Shown here: piece after piece, positions 1-7,601 of the stretch
Layout: every line of letters starts with the position of its first letter
Numbering within the stretch: position 1 is the first letter of the stretch
Assembly (NCBI RefSeq): GCF_030283145.1
Contig: NZ_JASNWE010000005.1
Location: 496,001 to 560,000 of the forward strand
Length of the DNA: 64,000 bases
Direction: 5' to 3'
Source of the DNA: Actinomadura xylanilytica
Lineage (GTDB): Bacteria; Actinomycetota; Actinomycetes; Streptosporangiales; Streptosporangiaceae
Made by a program: the position numbers and the translations under genes
Notes under the pieces: generated by a model
Seen by the model: the letters and a program-made list of their open reading frames with translations, nothing else
The model's database searches: none
What the model was told of the DNA's origin: nothing

Positions 1-716
1 AGCGGTCGGCCGGCATCGAGACGGCGCGCAACTTCCGCGACGTCGGCGGCTACCGCACCACCGACGGCCACTGGGTCCGCACGGGCATGGTCTACCGCTC
101 CAACAAGCTCTCGTCCACGACCCCGGCCGACCAGCAGCGCATGACCGACCTCGGGATCACCCTGGACGTCGATCTGCGCAACATCAGCGAACGCCGCGAC
201 GACCCCGACCGGCTACCCGCCGGAGTCCGGTACCAGGTCGCTGATGTGGCCGACCTGACCCACGGCGTCAAGTTCCACGACCCCGCGCTGATGACCCTGG
301 CCGAGGCACTGCTCGCGGGACTGCTGAGCGGCTCCTCCGATCTCGGCCAGAGCATCGGCTACCCGTTCATGGTCAACTTCACCGGCGCCGACCGCGCCTA
401 CCGCGACCTGCTCAACGCCACCGCGGCCAACAACGGCGCCACGGTCTTCCATTGCAGCTCCGGCAAGGACCGCACCGGGTGGGGCACCGCCGTCCTGCTG
501 ACCATCCTCGGCGTCCCCCGCGCCACCGTCGAAGCCGACTACCTGGCCAGCAACACCTACCTCGGCAGGGACGACGCGGTGCAGATCGCCTGGCTCCGCG
601 CCGCCTTCGACGAGGCCGACGACCTCTACGGCAGCTTCGACGCCTACGTCAAGCAGGGCCTCGAGCTCGACGACGCCACGATCGCCGCCCTGCGCGCCAA
701 GCTCCTGACCTCCTGA
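1..716 (+). CDS. tyrosine/dual-specificity protein phosphatase, 5' partial
   Basis: The reading frame is open from the first bases of the window, so the N-terminus lies outside. The visible part begins with the family hallmark NFRDVGGYRT..DG..VR.G.VYRS (about nt 30-105). It later carries the P-loop HCSSGKDRTG (nt 450-480), whose Cys is the catalytic nucleophile and whose Arg binds phosphate. This is the bacterial Y_phosphatase3 type that hydrolyses phospho-Tyr, phospho-Ser or phosphoinositides. A start at the ATG at 87 would cut the conserved NFRD motif, so that ATG is internal. No signal peptide can be judged because the start is missing. The gene is followed directly by a strong hairpin and has no co-transcribed partner in the window. 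Family assignment is secure; the substrate is unknown. Confidence 0.9.
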   Translation, partial: RSAGIETARNFRDVGGYRTTDGHWVRTGMVYRSNKLSSTTPADQQRMTDLGITLDVDLRNISERRDDPDRLPAGVRYQVADVADLTHGVKFHDPALMTLAEALLAGLLSGSSDLGQSIGYPFMVNFTGADRAYRDLLNATAANNGATVFHCSSGKDRTGWGTAVLLTILGVPRATVEADYLASNTYLGRDDAVQIAWLRAAFDEADDLYGSFDAYVKQGLELDDATIAALRAKLLTS

Positions 717-744
717 CCGAGCCGCGCCCGGACGGAGTCCCGAC

Positions 745-782
745 ACGGCCGTGGATCAGCCCCAAAGGTGATCCACGGCCGT
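745..782 (+). terminator. hairpin terminator after the phosphatase
   Basis: A perfect 14-bp stem (ACGGCCGTGGATCA at 745-758 with its complement at 769-782) surrounds a 10-nt loop, 28 nt after the phosphatase stop. There is no U-tract, which is common for actinobacterial terminators. Confidence 0.7.
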
Positions 783-949
783 CCCGACGCTGTGCAGGGA
801 CGCCTGCAACGACCGCCACCGTCAGCGGGAGTACCGTTCGATCGACACATGGGCGCCGGCCGGCGCCAGGCGGTCCGGGCTCGCCGAACCCGGTGGGCTC
901 ATGCCGGATCATGTGCACCCGGCGCAGCGTCCCACCGCGGAAGGACACG

Positions 950-2170
950 ATGAACCTGCCCACCAGGCCCCCAGGGGCGGATTCAGAGGTGTCCGCCCAG
1001 GTACCACTCCTGTCCCCGCAGTCGCCCGTGCACCAAGGTCCGCAGCAGGAGCCGGACCGTCGGCCGGGGTTCGGCGCCGCCGGGCCGGGAACCATGGTGT
1101 CCACCCTCGGCGCGCCGGCGGCGGGGGTGGTGGTCCTGCGCGGACGGGCTCCGGCCCGTACTCCGCAGCAGTTGGCCGACCTGCTGCGCAGCGCCGGCGC
1201 CGGGCTGCCCGAGCGGGTCCTGCGTGAGATGGGTACCACGACCGGGACCTGGCTTCAGGGCGAACGCCGCTCCTCTCCGGCCACGCAGGCCGGCTACATC
1301 CGGGAGGTGGCCTGGTGGATCACCTGGGTCGCCGCGCGCGGCCTGGACCCGACCGACGTCAGCCATGTCGAGGCCGACCTGTACGCCGCGGCGCTGCGCG
1401 CGCAGGGCCTGAAGGACGCCACCCGGGCGCGGCGGCTCTCGGCCGTCAGCTCCTGGTACGCCTACCTGCACCGCGCCGGACTGGCCGCACGCAATCCCTT
1501 CGGCCCGGGCATGGACCGGCCGCGGGTCGACCAGTACTCCTCCACCCGCGGCATCTCCGCCGACGACATGGAAAGGATGCTGGCCTGCGCCAAGGCCCGG
1601 GAATCCACGCGGACCTACGCCCTGCTGGCCGTGATGTTCTCCACCGGCTGCCGGGTCGGCTCCGTCACCGACACCACGGTCGGCAGCCTCGGCCACGATT
1701 CCGGACACCGCACCATCGACCTGCCCGTCAAGGGCGGCAAGACCAAGCGGTTCGTGCTGCCCCCGCTGGCCAGCGAGGCCATCGACGACTACCTCGAGCA
1801 GCGGGCCGAGGACACCGCCGGGCCCGGCGGCCCCCTTCCCGGCGACGCGCCGCTCTTCGCCACCAGGACCGGGCGGCATATCGACCAGCCGTATGTCTTC
1901 AGGCTGGTGCGACGCATTGCTGCGGCGGCCGACGTCCAGGGCGCCGACCAGTTGTCCCCGCACAGCATCCGGCACGGCGTGGCCACCCTCCTCCTCGGCA
2001 GCCACGCACTGCACGTGGTCCAGGACTTCCTCGGCCACGCCAACCCCAACACCACCCGCCGCTACGACGAAGACCGCGAGAGCCTCGACCGCTCACCCGC
2101 CTACGCCCTCGGCCAGACCCTCCGGGCCGGTGTCGCCCGCCGCCAGTCCCGCTTCGAACGCCCGGTGTGA
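950..2170 (+). CDS. tyrosine-type site-specific recombinase (phage-integrase family)
   Basis: This is a 406-aa protein. A SAM-like N-terminal DNA-binding domain (about 70-190, SPATQAGYIREVAWW region) precedes the catalytic domain. The expected residues are visible: Arg235 in TGCRVGSV, Lys in KGGKTKR (about 261-267), HSIRH (His338, Arg341), His363 in LGHANPNTTRRY and the nucleophile Tyr372. It therefore looks catalytically intact. The start at 950 is chosen because AAGGA lies just upstream; the frame is open further upstream, but that part is only a shadow of the phosphatase gene. The first 65 residues are Pro/Gln-rich and probably disordered. No excisionase, att site or tRNA is visible next to it, so it may be a host recombinase or an orphan of a lost element. 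Confidence 0.88.
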   Translation: MNLPTRPPGADSEVSAQVPLLSPQSPVHQGPQQEPDRRPGFGAAGPGTMVSTLGAPAAGVVVLRGRAPARTPQQLADLLRSAGAGLPERVLREMGTTTGTWLQGERRSSPATQAGYIREVAWWITWVAARGLDPTDVSHVEADLYAAALRAQGLKDATRARRLSAVSSWYAYLHRAGLAARNPFGPGMDRPRVDQYSSTRGISADDMERMLACAKARESTRTYALLAVMFSTGCRVGSVTDTTVGSLGHDSGHRTIDLPVKGGKTKRFVLPPLASEAIDDYLEQRAEDTAGPGGPLPGDAPLFATRTGRHIDQPYVFRLVRRIAAAADVQGADQLSPHSIRHGVATLLLGSHALHVVQDFLGHANPNTTRRYDEDRESLDRSPAYALGQTLRAGVARRQSRFERPV

Positions 2171-2171
2171 C

Positions 2172-2195
2172 GGGCCCGCCCTCCGCTGGGCGGCC
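2172..2195. terminator. possible terminator between convergent genes
   Basis: A G/C-rich imperfect inverted repeat (GGCC(C)GCCC, TCCGCT loop, GGGCGGCC) sits right after the recombinase stop and upstream of the convergent gene end at 2284. It contains a one-base bulge, so confidence is moderate. Confidence 0.4.
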
Positions 2196-2283
2196 TGACC
2201 GCGATCAGCCAGAATGGGCGGCGCCTGTGAGTCCGGCTCGCTGCGCCTGGGCGGAGCCGCGTCCGGGCTCACCTCGCGCGGGA

Positions 2284-2811
2284 TCAGAGGTCGTACAGGT
2301 AGGCGGGACAGTCGAGGCTCTCGGCGGCGATGAGGACGATATGAGGCTGCGTCCTCATGGCCCACCAAAGTGGAGTGTGGGTGTAGGAACGGCCCCAGGT
2401 GGCGAAGCCGTGGTCCGGCCAGGAGTCTTCGGTCGCCGGTCCGGCCGTGGAAGTGTCCACCCAGTCGTGCCCGCCGATGCGGTCGCCGTTCTCGTGGGCC
2501 GTCCAGCCGTGCGTGAGGTTGCCCTCGTGGTACCAACCGGTCAGCACGGTGGTCTGTAGGTCGGCCGAGAGGTGGCCGCCCGTGTCGCGGTGCCACTCGC
2601 CGGAGTGGTGGCCGGTGACGACCGTCCAGTCGCCGTCCTCGCAGAGGACGAACGTGCGCAGCTCCAGGTGCTGGAGGACCTCGTCAGGGTCGGGGAGAAG
2701 CGCGGACGTCTCGAACACCATCTCGGCCTCAGTCCACAGCAGCGCGTTCACGGCCTGTTGTACGGCGACGAGTGGCGCTTTCGCCTGTAGCTCGAAGGTC
2801 TTCATGCTCAT
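2284..2811 (-). CDS. hypothetical protein
   Basis: A 175-aa protein that I do not recognise. Third-position G/C and an ordinary amino-acid mix suggest it is real. The sequence is rich in Trp, His and Thr (for example GEWHRD, HGWTAHENGD, TWGRSYTHTPLWW) and has no transmembrane segment or signal peptide, so it is probably a soluble cytoplasmic protein. The start is uncertain: ATG at 2811 (MSMKTF) is preferred, with another ATG at 2805; neither has a clear Shine-Dalgarno sequence. A hairpin separates it from the acetyltransferase gene upstream, so the two are probably separate transcripts. Confidence 0.6.
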   Translation of the reverse strand: MSMKTFELQAKAPLVAVQQAVNALLWTEAEMVFETSALLPDPDEVLQHLELRTFVLCEDGDWTVVTGHHSGEWHRDTGGHLSADLQTTVLTGWYHEGNLTHGWTAHENGDRIGGHDWVDTSTAGPATEDSWPDHGFATWGRSYTHTPLWWAMRTQPHIVLIAAESLDCPAYLYDL

Positions 2812-2851
2812 GAGGAGGGCGGCTCGAGTCCGTCGGGGAATGGCGGGGCGC

Positions 2852-2880
2852 GGGCGGTCTCGGCGAAATACGGACCGCCC
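2852..2880 (-). terminator. probable terminator of the acetyltransferase gene
   Basis: An 8-bp stem GGGCGGTC (2852-2859) / GACCGCCC (2873-2880) with a 13-nt loop lies 18 nt beyond the stop codon of the minus-strand acetyltransferase. Confidence 0.5.
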
Positions 2881-2897
2881 TCCGCCTTGACGTGGCG

Positions 2898-3563
2898 CTA
2901 CCGCCGTTCGGGTGCCGCGGCCTCGAGGTCGTCGACGCTGCCGGACATGATCGTGCGGACGTGCTCGGTGATGTGCTGGAGCGGCCAGTCCCACCAGGCC
3001 AGGGCCAGAAGGCGGCTGACGTCCTCGTCGCTGTAGCGGCGGCGGATGAGCCGGGCCGGGTTGCCGCCGACGACGCCGTAGTCGGGGACGTCGTCGACGA
3101 CCACGGCACCGGAGGCGACGATCGCTCCGTCGCCGATGCGGACGCCAGGCATCACCAGGGCCCGGTATCCGAGCCAGACGTCGTTGCCCACCCGGGTGTC
3201 GCCCCGTCCGGGCAGGCCGGTGATGAGGTCGAAGTGCTCGGCCCAGGAACCGCCCATGATCGGGAAGGGGAACGTCGAGGGGCCGTCCATGCGGTGGTTG
3301 GCGCCGTCCATGATGAAGCGCACGCCCTCGCCCAGCGCGCAGAACTTCCCGATGACCAGCTTCTGCGGCCCGTAGTGGTACAGCACGTTGCGGGTCTCGA
3401 ACGCGGTCGGATCATCGGGGTCGTCATAGTAGGAGAACTCCCCGACCTCGATCAGGGGAGAGGTGACCAGGGGTTTCAGCAGCACCACGCGCGGCTGCCC
3501 GGGTATCGGATGCACCACGGTCGGGTCGGCGGGAACGGGCGGCATCATGATACGAGACTCCAC
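2898..3563 (-). CDS. Vat/CatB-family xenobiotic O-acetyltransferase
   Basis: A 221-aa left-handed parallel beta-helix acetyltransferase. Diagnostic segments are GEFSYYDDP near residue 41, KLVIGKFCALGEGVRFIMDGANH (catalytic His about 90), MDGPSTFPF, and the hexapeptide coils VGNDVWLGYRALVMPGVRIGDGAIV, GNPARLIRRRYS. The family (Vat streptogramin A and CatB chloramphenicol acetyltransferases) transfers acetyl from acetyl-CoA to a drug hydroxyl. Length is normal. It is divergent, 67 bp apart, from a TetR regulator at 3631, the usual layout for a repressor controlling a resistance gene. The particular drug substrate cannot be read from sequence, and many such genes are chromosomal and cryptic. Confidence 0.85.
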   Translation of the reverse strand: MESRIMMPPVPADPTVVHPIPGQPRVVLLKPLVTSPLIEVGEFSYYDDPDDPTAFETRNVLYHYGPQKLVIGKFCALGEGVRFIMDGANHRMDGPSTFPFPIMGGSWAEHFDLITGLPGRGDTRVGNDVWLGYRALVMPGVRIGDGAIVASGAVVVDDVPDYGVVGGNPARLIRRRYSDEDVSRLLALAWWDWPLQHITEHVRTIMSGSVDDLEAAAPERR

Positions 3564-3630
3564 TAGTGCGACAACTGCTGCGTTAAGATGCTGGCACGAC
3601 GCCGCCCCCTAAGCAAACGGAATCTCGACG

Positions 3631-4281
3631 ATGACTCCCGTAGCGCCACGGCCGGAGGACGACCGACCGGCGCCTCCGCCCCTGCGTCGACCTGGCGGCC
3701 GTACCACCCGCATCCGCACGCAGGTCCTCGACGCGGTCCGCGCGGAGCTCGGCGAACACGGCTATGACCAGCTCACCGTGGACGCCGTCGCGGCCCGCGC
3801 GGGCGTGCACCGCACCACGGTGTACCGGCGCTGGGGGGACGTCGGCGGCCTGCTCGCCGACGTCTACGACGCGGCGGGCGACGACGACTGGCGCCCCCGG
3901 GACACCGGCTCCCTGCAAGGCGACCTCGCGGCCCTGAACCACGAGATCCAGGAGGCCCTGACCGCCCGGCCGTCGATCGCCGCGGCCCTGATCGCCGCCT
4001 CGTTCCGCTCCGACGTGGCCGCCCGCGCGCAGCGGCGGCTCTGGGAGGACCGGTACACGCGCTGCGAGATCGTCGTCAGCCGGGCCGTCCGGCGCGGCGA
4101 ACTCCCGCCGCACACCGACGCGCGGAGACTGCTCATCGCCGCCACCGCGCCGCTCTACCACGAGCTGGTGCTTCTTCAGACGCCACTCGACCCGCACCTG
4201 CCCGACCACGCGGCCAGGACCGCCGCCCTCGCCGCGTCCGCCGGCGTCTTCGCCGAGCCCCCGTCGGACGCCGACCTCTGA
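3631..4281 (+). CDS. TetR/AcrR-family transcriptional regulator
   Basis: A 216-aa protein. The N-terminal HTH (about residues 28-75) reads RTQVLDAVRAELGEHGYDQLTVDAVAARAGVHRTTVYRRW, a classic TetR DNA-binding domain, followed by an all-helical ligand domain of the TetR_C_11 type. The first 25 residues are Pro/Arg-rich and look disordered. It is divergent from the Vat/CatB-like acetyltransferase and is the obvious candidate to repress it, and possibly itself, from the 67-bp shared intergenic region; I saw no perfect palindrome there. The inducer is unknown. Confidence 0.88.
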   Translation: MTPVAPRPEDDRPAPPPLRRPGGRTTRIRTQVLDAVRAELGEHGYDQLTVDAVAARAGVHRTTVYRRWGDVGGLLADVYDAAGDDDWRPRDTGSLQGDLAALNHEIQEALTARPSIAAALIAASFRSDVAARAQRRLWEDRYTRCEIVVSRAVRRGELPPHTDARRLLIAATAPLYHELVLLQTPLDPHLPDHAARTAALAASAGVFAEPPSDADL

Positions 4282-4321
4282 CGGGACGGCCCACGCGACG
4301 ACGAGCGGGCACGCGCCGGGT

Positions 4322-4723
4322 TCACCGCGCGGGGGGTCGGGCGGACGGCGGCGGCGCGAGGATGTGGTCCTCGTAGGCATCTCGGGCGTCGAGCAACTCG
4401 GGCAGATGCGCCTCGGTCCAGTCGCAGAAGGCGGCCATCGGCGTGAGGAGCGTCCGGCCCAGCGAGGTCAGTTCGTACTCGACCCGTGGGGGCATCTCGG
4501 GGTAGGCGGTACGGGTGATCAGGGCGTCCCGCTGCATCGCCCGCAGCGTCTCGGTCAACACCTTCGGCGTGATGCCGCGCAGCGGGACCTTCAGCTCGGA
4601 GAAGCGCCGGGGGCCGCTCTCCAGGCACCTGATGACCTTCGCGGTCCATTTGTCGCCGATCCGGATGGGAGGGGTGGCGCGGACGCATCCTGCGAACATC
4701 TCGGGATCGAGTGGTTGGCTCAC
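4322..4723 (-). CDS. HxlR-family winged-helix regulator
   Basis: A 133-aa MarR-like HxlR protein. The core RIGDKWTAKVIRCLESGPRRFSELKVPLRGITPKVLTETLRAMQRDALITR (residues about 21-72) is the HxlR winged helix, and the Cys near residue 13 is in the position where redox- or quinone-sensing members carry their sensor Cys. The start is GTG at 4723. It is divergent from the oxidoreductase at 4826, and HxlR proteins usually repress such neighbours in response to electrophiles or quinones. A perfect 14-bp palindrome overlaps the start codon and may be the autoregulatory operator. Confidence 0.88.
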   Translation of the reverse strand: MSQPLDPEMFAGCVRATPPIRIGDKWTAKVIRCLESGPRRFSELKVPLRGITPKVLTETLRAMQRDALITRTAYPEMPPRVEYELTSLGRTLLTPMAAFCDWTEAHLPELLDARDAYEDHILAPPPSARPPAR

Positions 4724-4735
4724 TCTCGCGAGAGT
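4722..4735. promoter_or_regulatory. palindromic operator candidate, HxlR/oxidoreductase intergenic
   Basis: ACTCTCG-CGAGAGT is a perfect 14-bp palindrome covering the first codon of the HxlR gene and facing the divergent oxidoreductase. The adjoining TACGTAACTATC is less GC-rich and could hold the -10 region. Confidence 0.45.
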
Positions 4736-4825
4736 ACGTAACTATCTTTGCGGAAACCAAGGGTCCACGGGTTAGCGTCCGCGGCATCGGCCGGCGTCGA
4801 GCCGGCCTTGTCGAAGGGATCCCTC

Positions 4826-5479
4826 ATGAGCAAGGTCGTCATCTTCGGAGCGGGCGGGCGCGCGGGCCGGCACGCGGTCACCGAGGCCGTCGCCCGCGGC
4901 CATCAGGTCACCGCGGTCGTGCGCGACACGGCCAAGCACCGGAGTCTGGCCGGTGACGGCGTGACCGTGGTATCCGGCGACGTCACCCGCGCGGACAGCG
5001 TCGCGGCGGTCGCCTCGGGGCACGACGCGGCGATCAACGCCGCGGCCCGGCTCGACATGGCCTCTGACGAGTTCTACGTGAGCGCCGCGCACGCTCTGTC
5101 GAGCGGCCTGCCCCGTGTGGGAGTCGGTCGGCTGCTCTGGATCGGGATCGGCACCATGCTGGAGGCCGCGCCCGGAGTGCCGGTCCATGACACCCCCGGT
5201 TTCCCTGAGGAGGGACGGGCCTTCTCCCTCGGGCATGCGGCGGGACTCGACGCGCTCCGCACCGCCGGGGCCGAGATCGACTGGCTGGTGCTCGCCCCGC
5301 CGCCCGTCGTCCTGGACGACGAGGCGCCGCGGACCGGCCGGTACCGGACCGGCGGTGGCCAGGTACTGCCCGCCGGTGAAGGCGCGTCCGGGTTCTCCTA
5401 CGCGGACTTGGCGGTCGCGCTCGTCGACGAGATCGAGACCCCGAAGCACCATCGTTCGCTGACCGCGGTGGCCGCCTGA
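4826..5479 (+). CDS. NAD(P)-binding SDR-like oxidoreductase (NmrA/YwnB type)
   Basis: A 217-aa atypical short-chain dehydrogenase with one Rossmann domain. The N-terminus KVVIFGAGGRAGRHAV is the GxxGxxG dinucleotide loop, followed by a strand ending at Arg (AVVRD), which suggests NADP(H). Members reduce quinones or act as NADP sensors. The start ATG at 4826 has GAAGGGA 6 nt upstream. It lies divergent from an HxlR repressor and 105 bp before an LLM flavin oxidoreductase, so the three look like a small redox or detoxification locus. The substrate is unknown, and the catalytic YxxxK of classical SDRs is not evident. Confidence 0.82.
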   Translation: MSKVVIFGAGGRAGRHAVTEAVARGHQVTAVVRDTAKHRSLAGDGVTVVSGDVTRADSVAAVASGHDAAINAAARLDMASDEFYVSAAHALSSGLPRVGVGRLLWIGIGTMLEAAPGVPVHDTPGFPEEGRAFSLGHAAGLDALRTAGAEIDWLVLAPPPVVLDDEAPRTGRYRTGGGQVLPAGEGASGFSYADLAVALVDEIETPKHHRSLTAVAA

Positions 5480-5584
5480 CCCGGCGTCCTTGACGGGGCG
5501 TGCCGCCCGCCGCCATGGCCCGCCGGCGGCACGCCCCCTCAGCCGCGCACCGTGCGGCCCGCAGCATCTGATCAAGGAGGGCGA

Positions 5585-6517
5585 ATGCGCATCAGCACGA
5601 ACGTCGGCATCGGTATCGACCGCCCCCGGACGCTCGACGAGACCGTCGCCGAAGTCCGGCGCGCCGCTGACCTCGGGCTCGATGGCGCCTGGTGGGCGGA
5701 GCGGCGCACCTTCGACGCACTCACGGCCGTGACCGTCGCCGGTCTGGCCGTGCCGGACCTCCCGCTGGGAACGGCCGTGGTCACCACCTATCCGCGTCAT
5801 CCGCTGGCACTGGCCGGCCAGGCCCTGAGCGTGCAGGCCGCCATCGGAAACCGGCTCACGCTCGGCATCGGGCCAGGTCACAGGCAGCACGTCGAGGCGT
5901 CACTGGGGCTGAGCTTCGAGCGTCCCGCCCAGCACACCCGTGAATACCTGAGCTCCTTGATGCCGCTGCTGCGCGGCGAACAGGTGGAGTTCCGCGGCGA
6001 CGTCCACCATGTCGTCGGGCAGGTCCCGACGCCCGGCGCGCAGCCGCCGTCCGTGCTCCTGGCCGCGTTAGGGCCGGTGATGCTGCGCATCGCGGGTGAA
6101 CTCGCCGACGGAACCGTCGCCATCTGGACCGGGGTGCGGACGGTCGCGACGCACATCACCCCGCGCGTCACCGCCGCGGCCGACGCCGCCGGACGGCCTG
6201 CGCCGCGCGTCCTCGTCAACCTCCCCATCGCCGTCACCGACGACCCCGCGGGCACGCGGAACCGGATCGCCGCTCACTTCGCAGGCGTCGGCATGGTGCC
6301 GCGCTACCGGGCGCTGCTCGAGATGGAAGGCGCGGGCGGCGGCGCGGATGTCGCGATCGTCGGCGCCGAGCGCGAGGTGGAGAAGGAGCTTCGCCGTTTC
6401 GCGGACGCGGGTGCGACCGAGTTCATCGCCGTGCCGTTCGGTTCGCCCGATCAGGTCGCCCGGACGCTCGCGTTCCTCGGCCACCTCACCGGGACCGCCG
6501 GGCGGGCGAGCTCATGA
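5585..6517 (+). CDS. LLM-class flavin/F420-dependent oxidoreductase
   Basis: A 310-aa luciferase-like TIM-barrel protein. Family features are the N-terminal strand MRISTNVGIGID, GLDGAWWAERRTFDALTAV, the LTLGIGPGHRQHVEASLG loop and HTREYLSSLMPLLRGE. In actinomycetes this clade usually takes F420 rather than FMN. A strong AAGGAGGG site sits 3-4 nt before ATG 5585, which fixes the start. It follows the SDR-like gene by 105 bp on the same strand and may share HxlR-controlled transcription. The substrate is unknown. Confidence 0.88.
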   Translation: MRISTNVGIGIDRPRTLDETVAEVRRAADLGLDGAWWAERRTFDALTAVTVAGLAVPDLPLGTAVVTTYPRHPLALAGQALSVQAAIGNRLTLGIGPGHRQHVEASLGLSFERPAQHTREYLSSLMPLLRGEQVEFRGDVHHVVGQVPTPGAQPPSVLLAALGPVMLRIAGELADGTVAIWTGVRTVATHITPRVTAAADAAGRPAPRVLVNLPIAVTDDPAGTRNRIAAHFAGVGMVPRYRALLEMEGAGGGADVAIVGAEREVEKELRRFADAGATEFIAVPFGSPDQVARTLAFLGHLTGTAGRASS

Positions 6518-6829
6518 CCTGGACGATGGACGGGCGGTGTCGGCCTGTGGGCCGGCCCCGATGACGGTGTCCAGAGCGTCGCGGGCGTTCAGGAGGCCGG
6601 TCACGGCGTCGGTGAGCCGTTCGCGTTCTCGCTGCAGTTCGACGAGCACCGGGCGACGCCGGCGAGCGCGGGCGACCCACGCCACCGTCGGATCCAGACA
6701 TGCTTGCCGCACCAGCCGTGGTCGCCGGCATGCTCGCGCTCAGTTCGTCTGTCGGGCGCAGGTCGATCGTGCTTCTCAGCATCCGGTCGCCTCATTCCTC
6801 ATCCTGTGGCAGGCCGGTGATGGAGGGCC
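6518..6829. other. 312-bp stretch, no intact gene; possible MerR-tail remnant
   Basis: No convincing full gene. On the minus strand at 6512-6712 a 66-aa frame includes LVELQRERERLTDAV..LLNARDALDTVI, which resembles the C-terminal dimerisation helix of MerR regulators, but the HTH is absent. It is at best a decayed remnant. Confidence 0.25.
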
Positions 6830-6958
6830 GTGGTCGACTACCCCCTGACCGGTCTGATCCTCGTCGTGCCGGTGTCGTTCGCCGTGTTCATCACCAGCGC
6901 GCTGTTCCCTGGTCCGGCCGAGCGGATACTGCGGCTCGTCCGGAGCGCTGGCCGGTAG
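6830..6958 (+). CDS. small one-TM membrane peptide (hypothetical)
   Basis: A 42-aa frame starting at GTG 6830 with a GGAGGG ribosome site 3-4 nt upstream. It contains one hydrophobic segment of about 20 residues (LTGLILVVPVSFAVFITSAL) and a short basic tail ending RLVRSAGR. It is convergent with the truncated TetR gene. I do not recognise a family. The ribosome site plus a neat transmembrane helix is the only support. Confidence 0.35.
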   Translation: MVDYPLTGLILVVPVSFAVFITSALFPGPAERILRLVRSAGR

Positions 6959-6977
6959 GCCCTTCGACCCAGGTCGG

Positions 6978-7450
6978 TCATGCCGGCTCGGTCGTCGGCG
7001 TGACGCCGGCGGTGGCCGCCGTCACGGCTTTGAGGACGGCTCCGGCGTCCGGCGGGGCGGACTTCCGGTCGGCGAAGAGCAGGTGCCCGGTCCCGATCAG
7101 CATGGGGGCGAGGGTCGCGATGTCGGCGTCCGCCGTGATGCGGCCCAGTTCGCGCTCGGCGGTGAGGTAGGAGGCGATCATGGCCGTGGCCTCCGTCAGT
7201 ACCGGGATGCCGGCCGGCGTGGTCTGGCGGAGCCGGGTGCGCAGGTCGTCCCGGGAGGTGACGAGGCTGACGATCGCCACGGCGACCGACTCGAACAGGT
7301 CCGTCAGGGCGCCGGTGAGGTTGGCGGCGACGGTGCCGGTCCCGGCGGAGTCGCGCAGGGCGGCGGCCTGGCCGTCGATCCGGGCGACGCGGTCCAGTAC
7401 GAGTTCGGCGAGGAAGGCGTCGAAGTCGGCGAAGTGGCTGGACCAGCTGC
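6978..7450 (-). pseudogene. TetR-family regulator lacking its HTH (5'-truncated)
   Basis: On the minus strand the frame encodes SHFADFDAFLAELVLDR followed by a normal TetR ligand-binding domain (DLFESVAVAIVSLVTSRDDLRTRLRQ..). That motif directly follows the recognition helix in intact TetR proteins. The preceding about 45 residues of HTH are absent: upstream of about 7450 the frame reads an unrelated Gly/Ser/Pro-rich stretch that is the antisense of another gene's tail. An in-frame ATG at 7541 could start translation, but the product could not bind DNA by a TetR HTH. A deletion or recombination event is the simplest explanation. Confidence 0.65.
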
Positions 7451-7593
7451 CCACCACCGGCGGCCACACCCGGCTCCCGCCGGCCACGCTGGCAGAGGTG
7501 CTGGCGGGCGTCGGCGCCGCCATCGACGCGATCGGGGGCAACGTCGCGATGCGCTATGCCACGGTGACGGTCACCGCGACCCGCCTTCGCTGA
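7443..7593 (+). pseudogene. C-terminal fragment of a class I SAM methyltransferase
   Basis: On the plus strand, 7443-7593 reads LPPATLAEVLAGVGAAIDAIGG..MRYATVTVTATR then stop. This matches in style the C-terminus of class I SAM-dependent methyltransferases (helix VLAGVxAAIDAxGG then the final strand MRYxTVxVTAxR). No SAM-binding core precedes it. It abuts the truncated TetR gene back to back, so the two genes appear to have been cut and joined at about 7445. The family call rests on pattern memory only. Confidence 0.45.
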
Positions 7594-7601
7594 CGCTGGG
7601 G

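Noticed and set aside
452-949. Upstream extension of the recombinase frame into the phosphatase gene
   Set aside because: It is a shadow of the phosphatase gene and crosses the terminator hairpin; ATG 950 has its own ribosome site.
950-2170. An integrated element bounded by the recombinase at the left end
   Set aside because: No att repeats, tRNA, excisionase or replication genes are visible nearby, and neighbours are ordinary chromosomal types.
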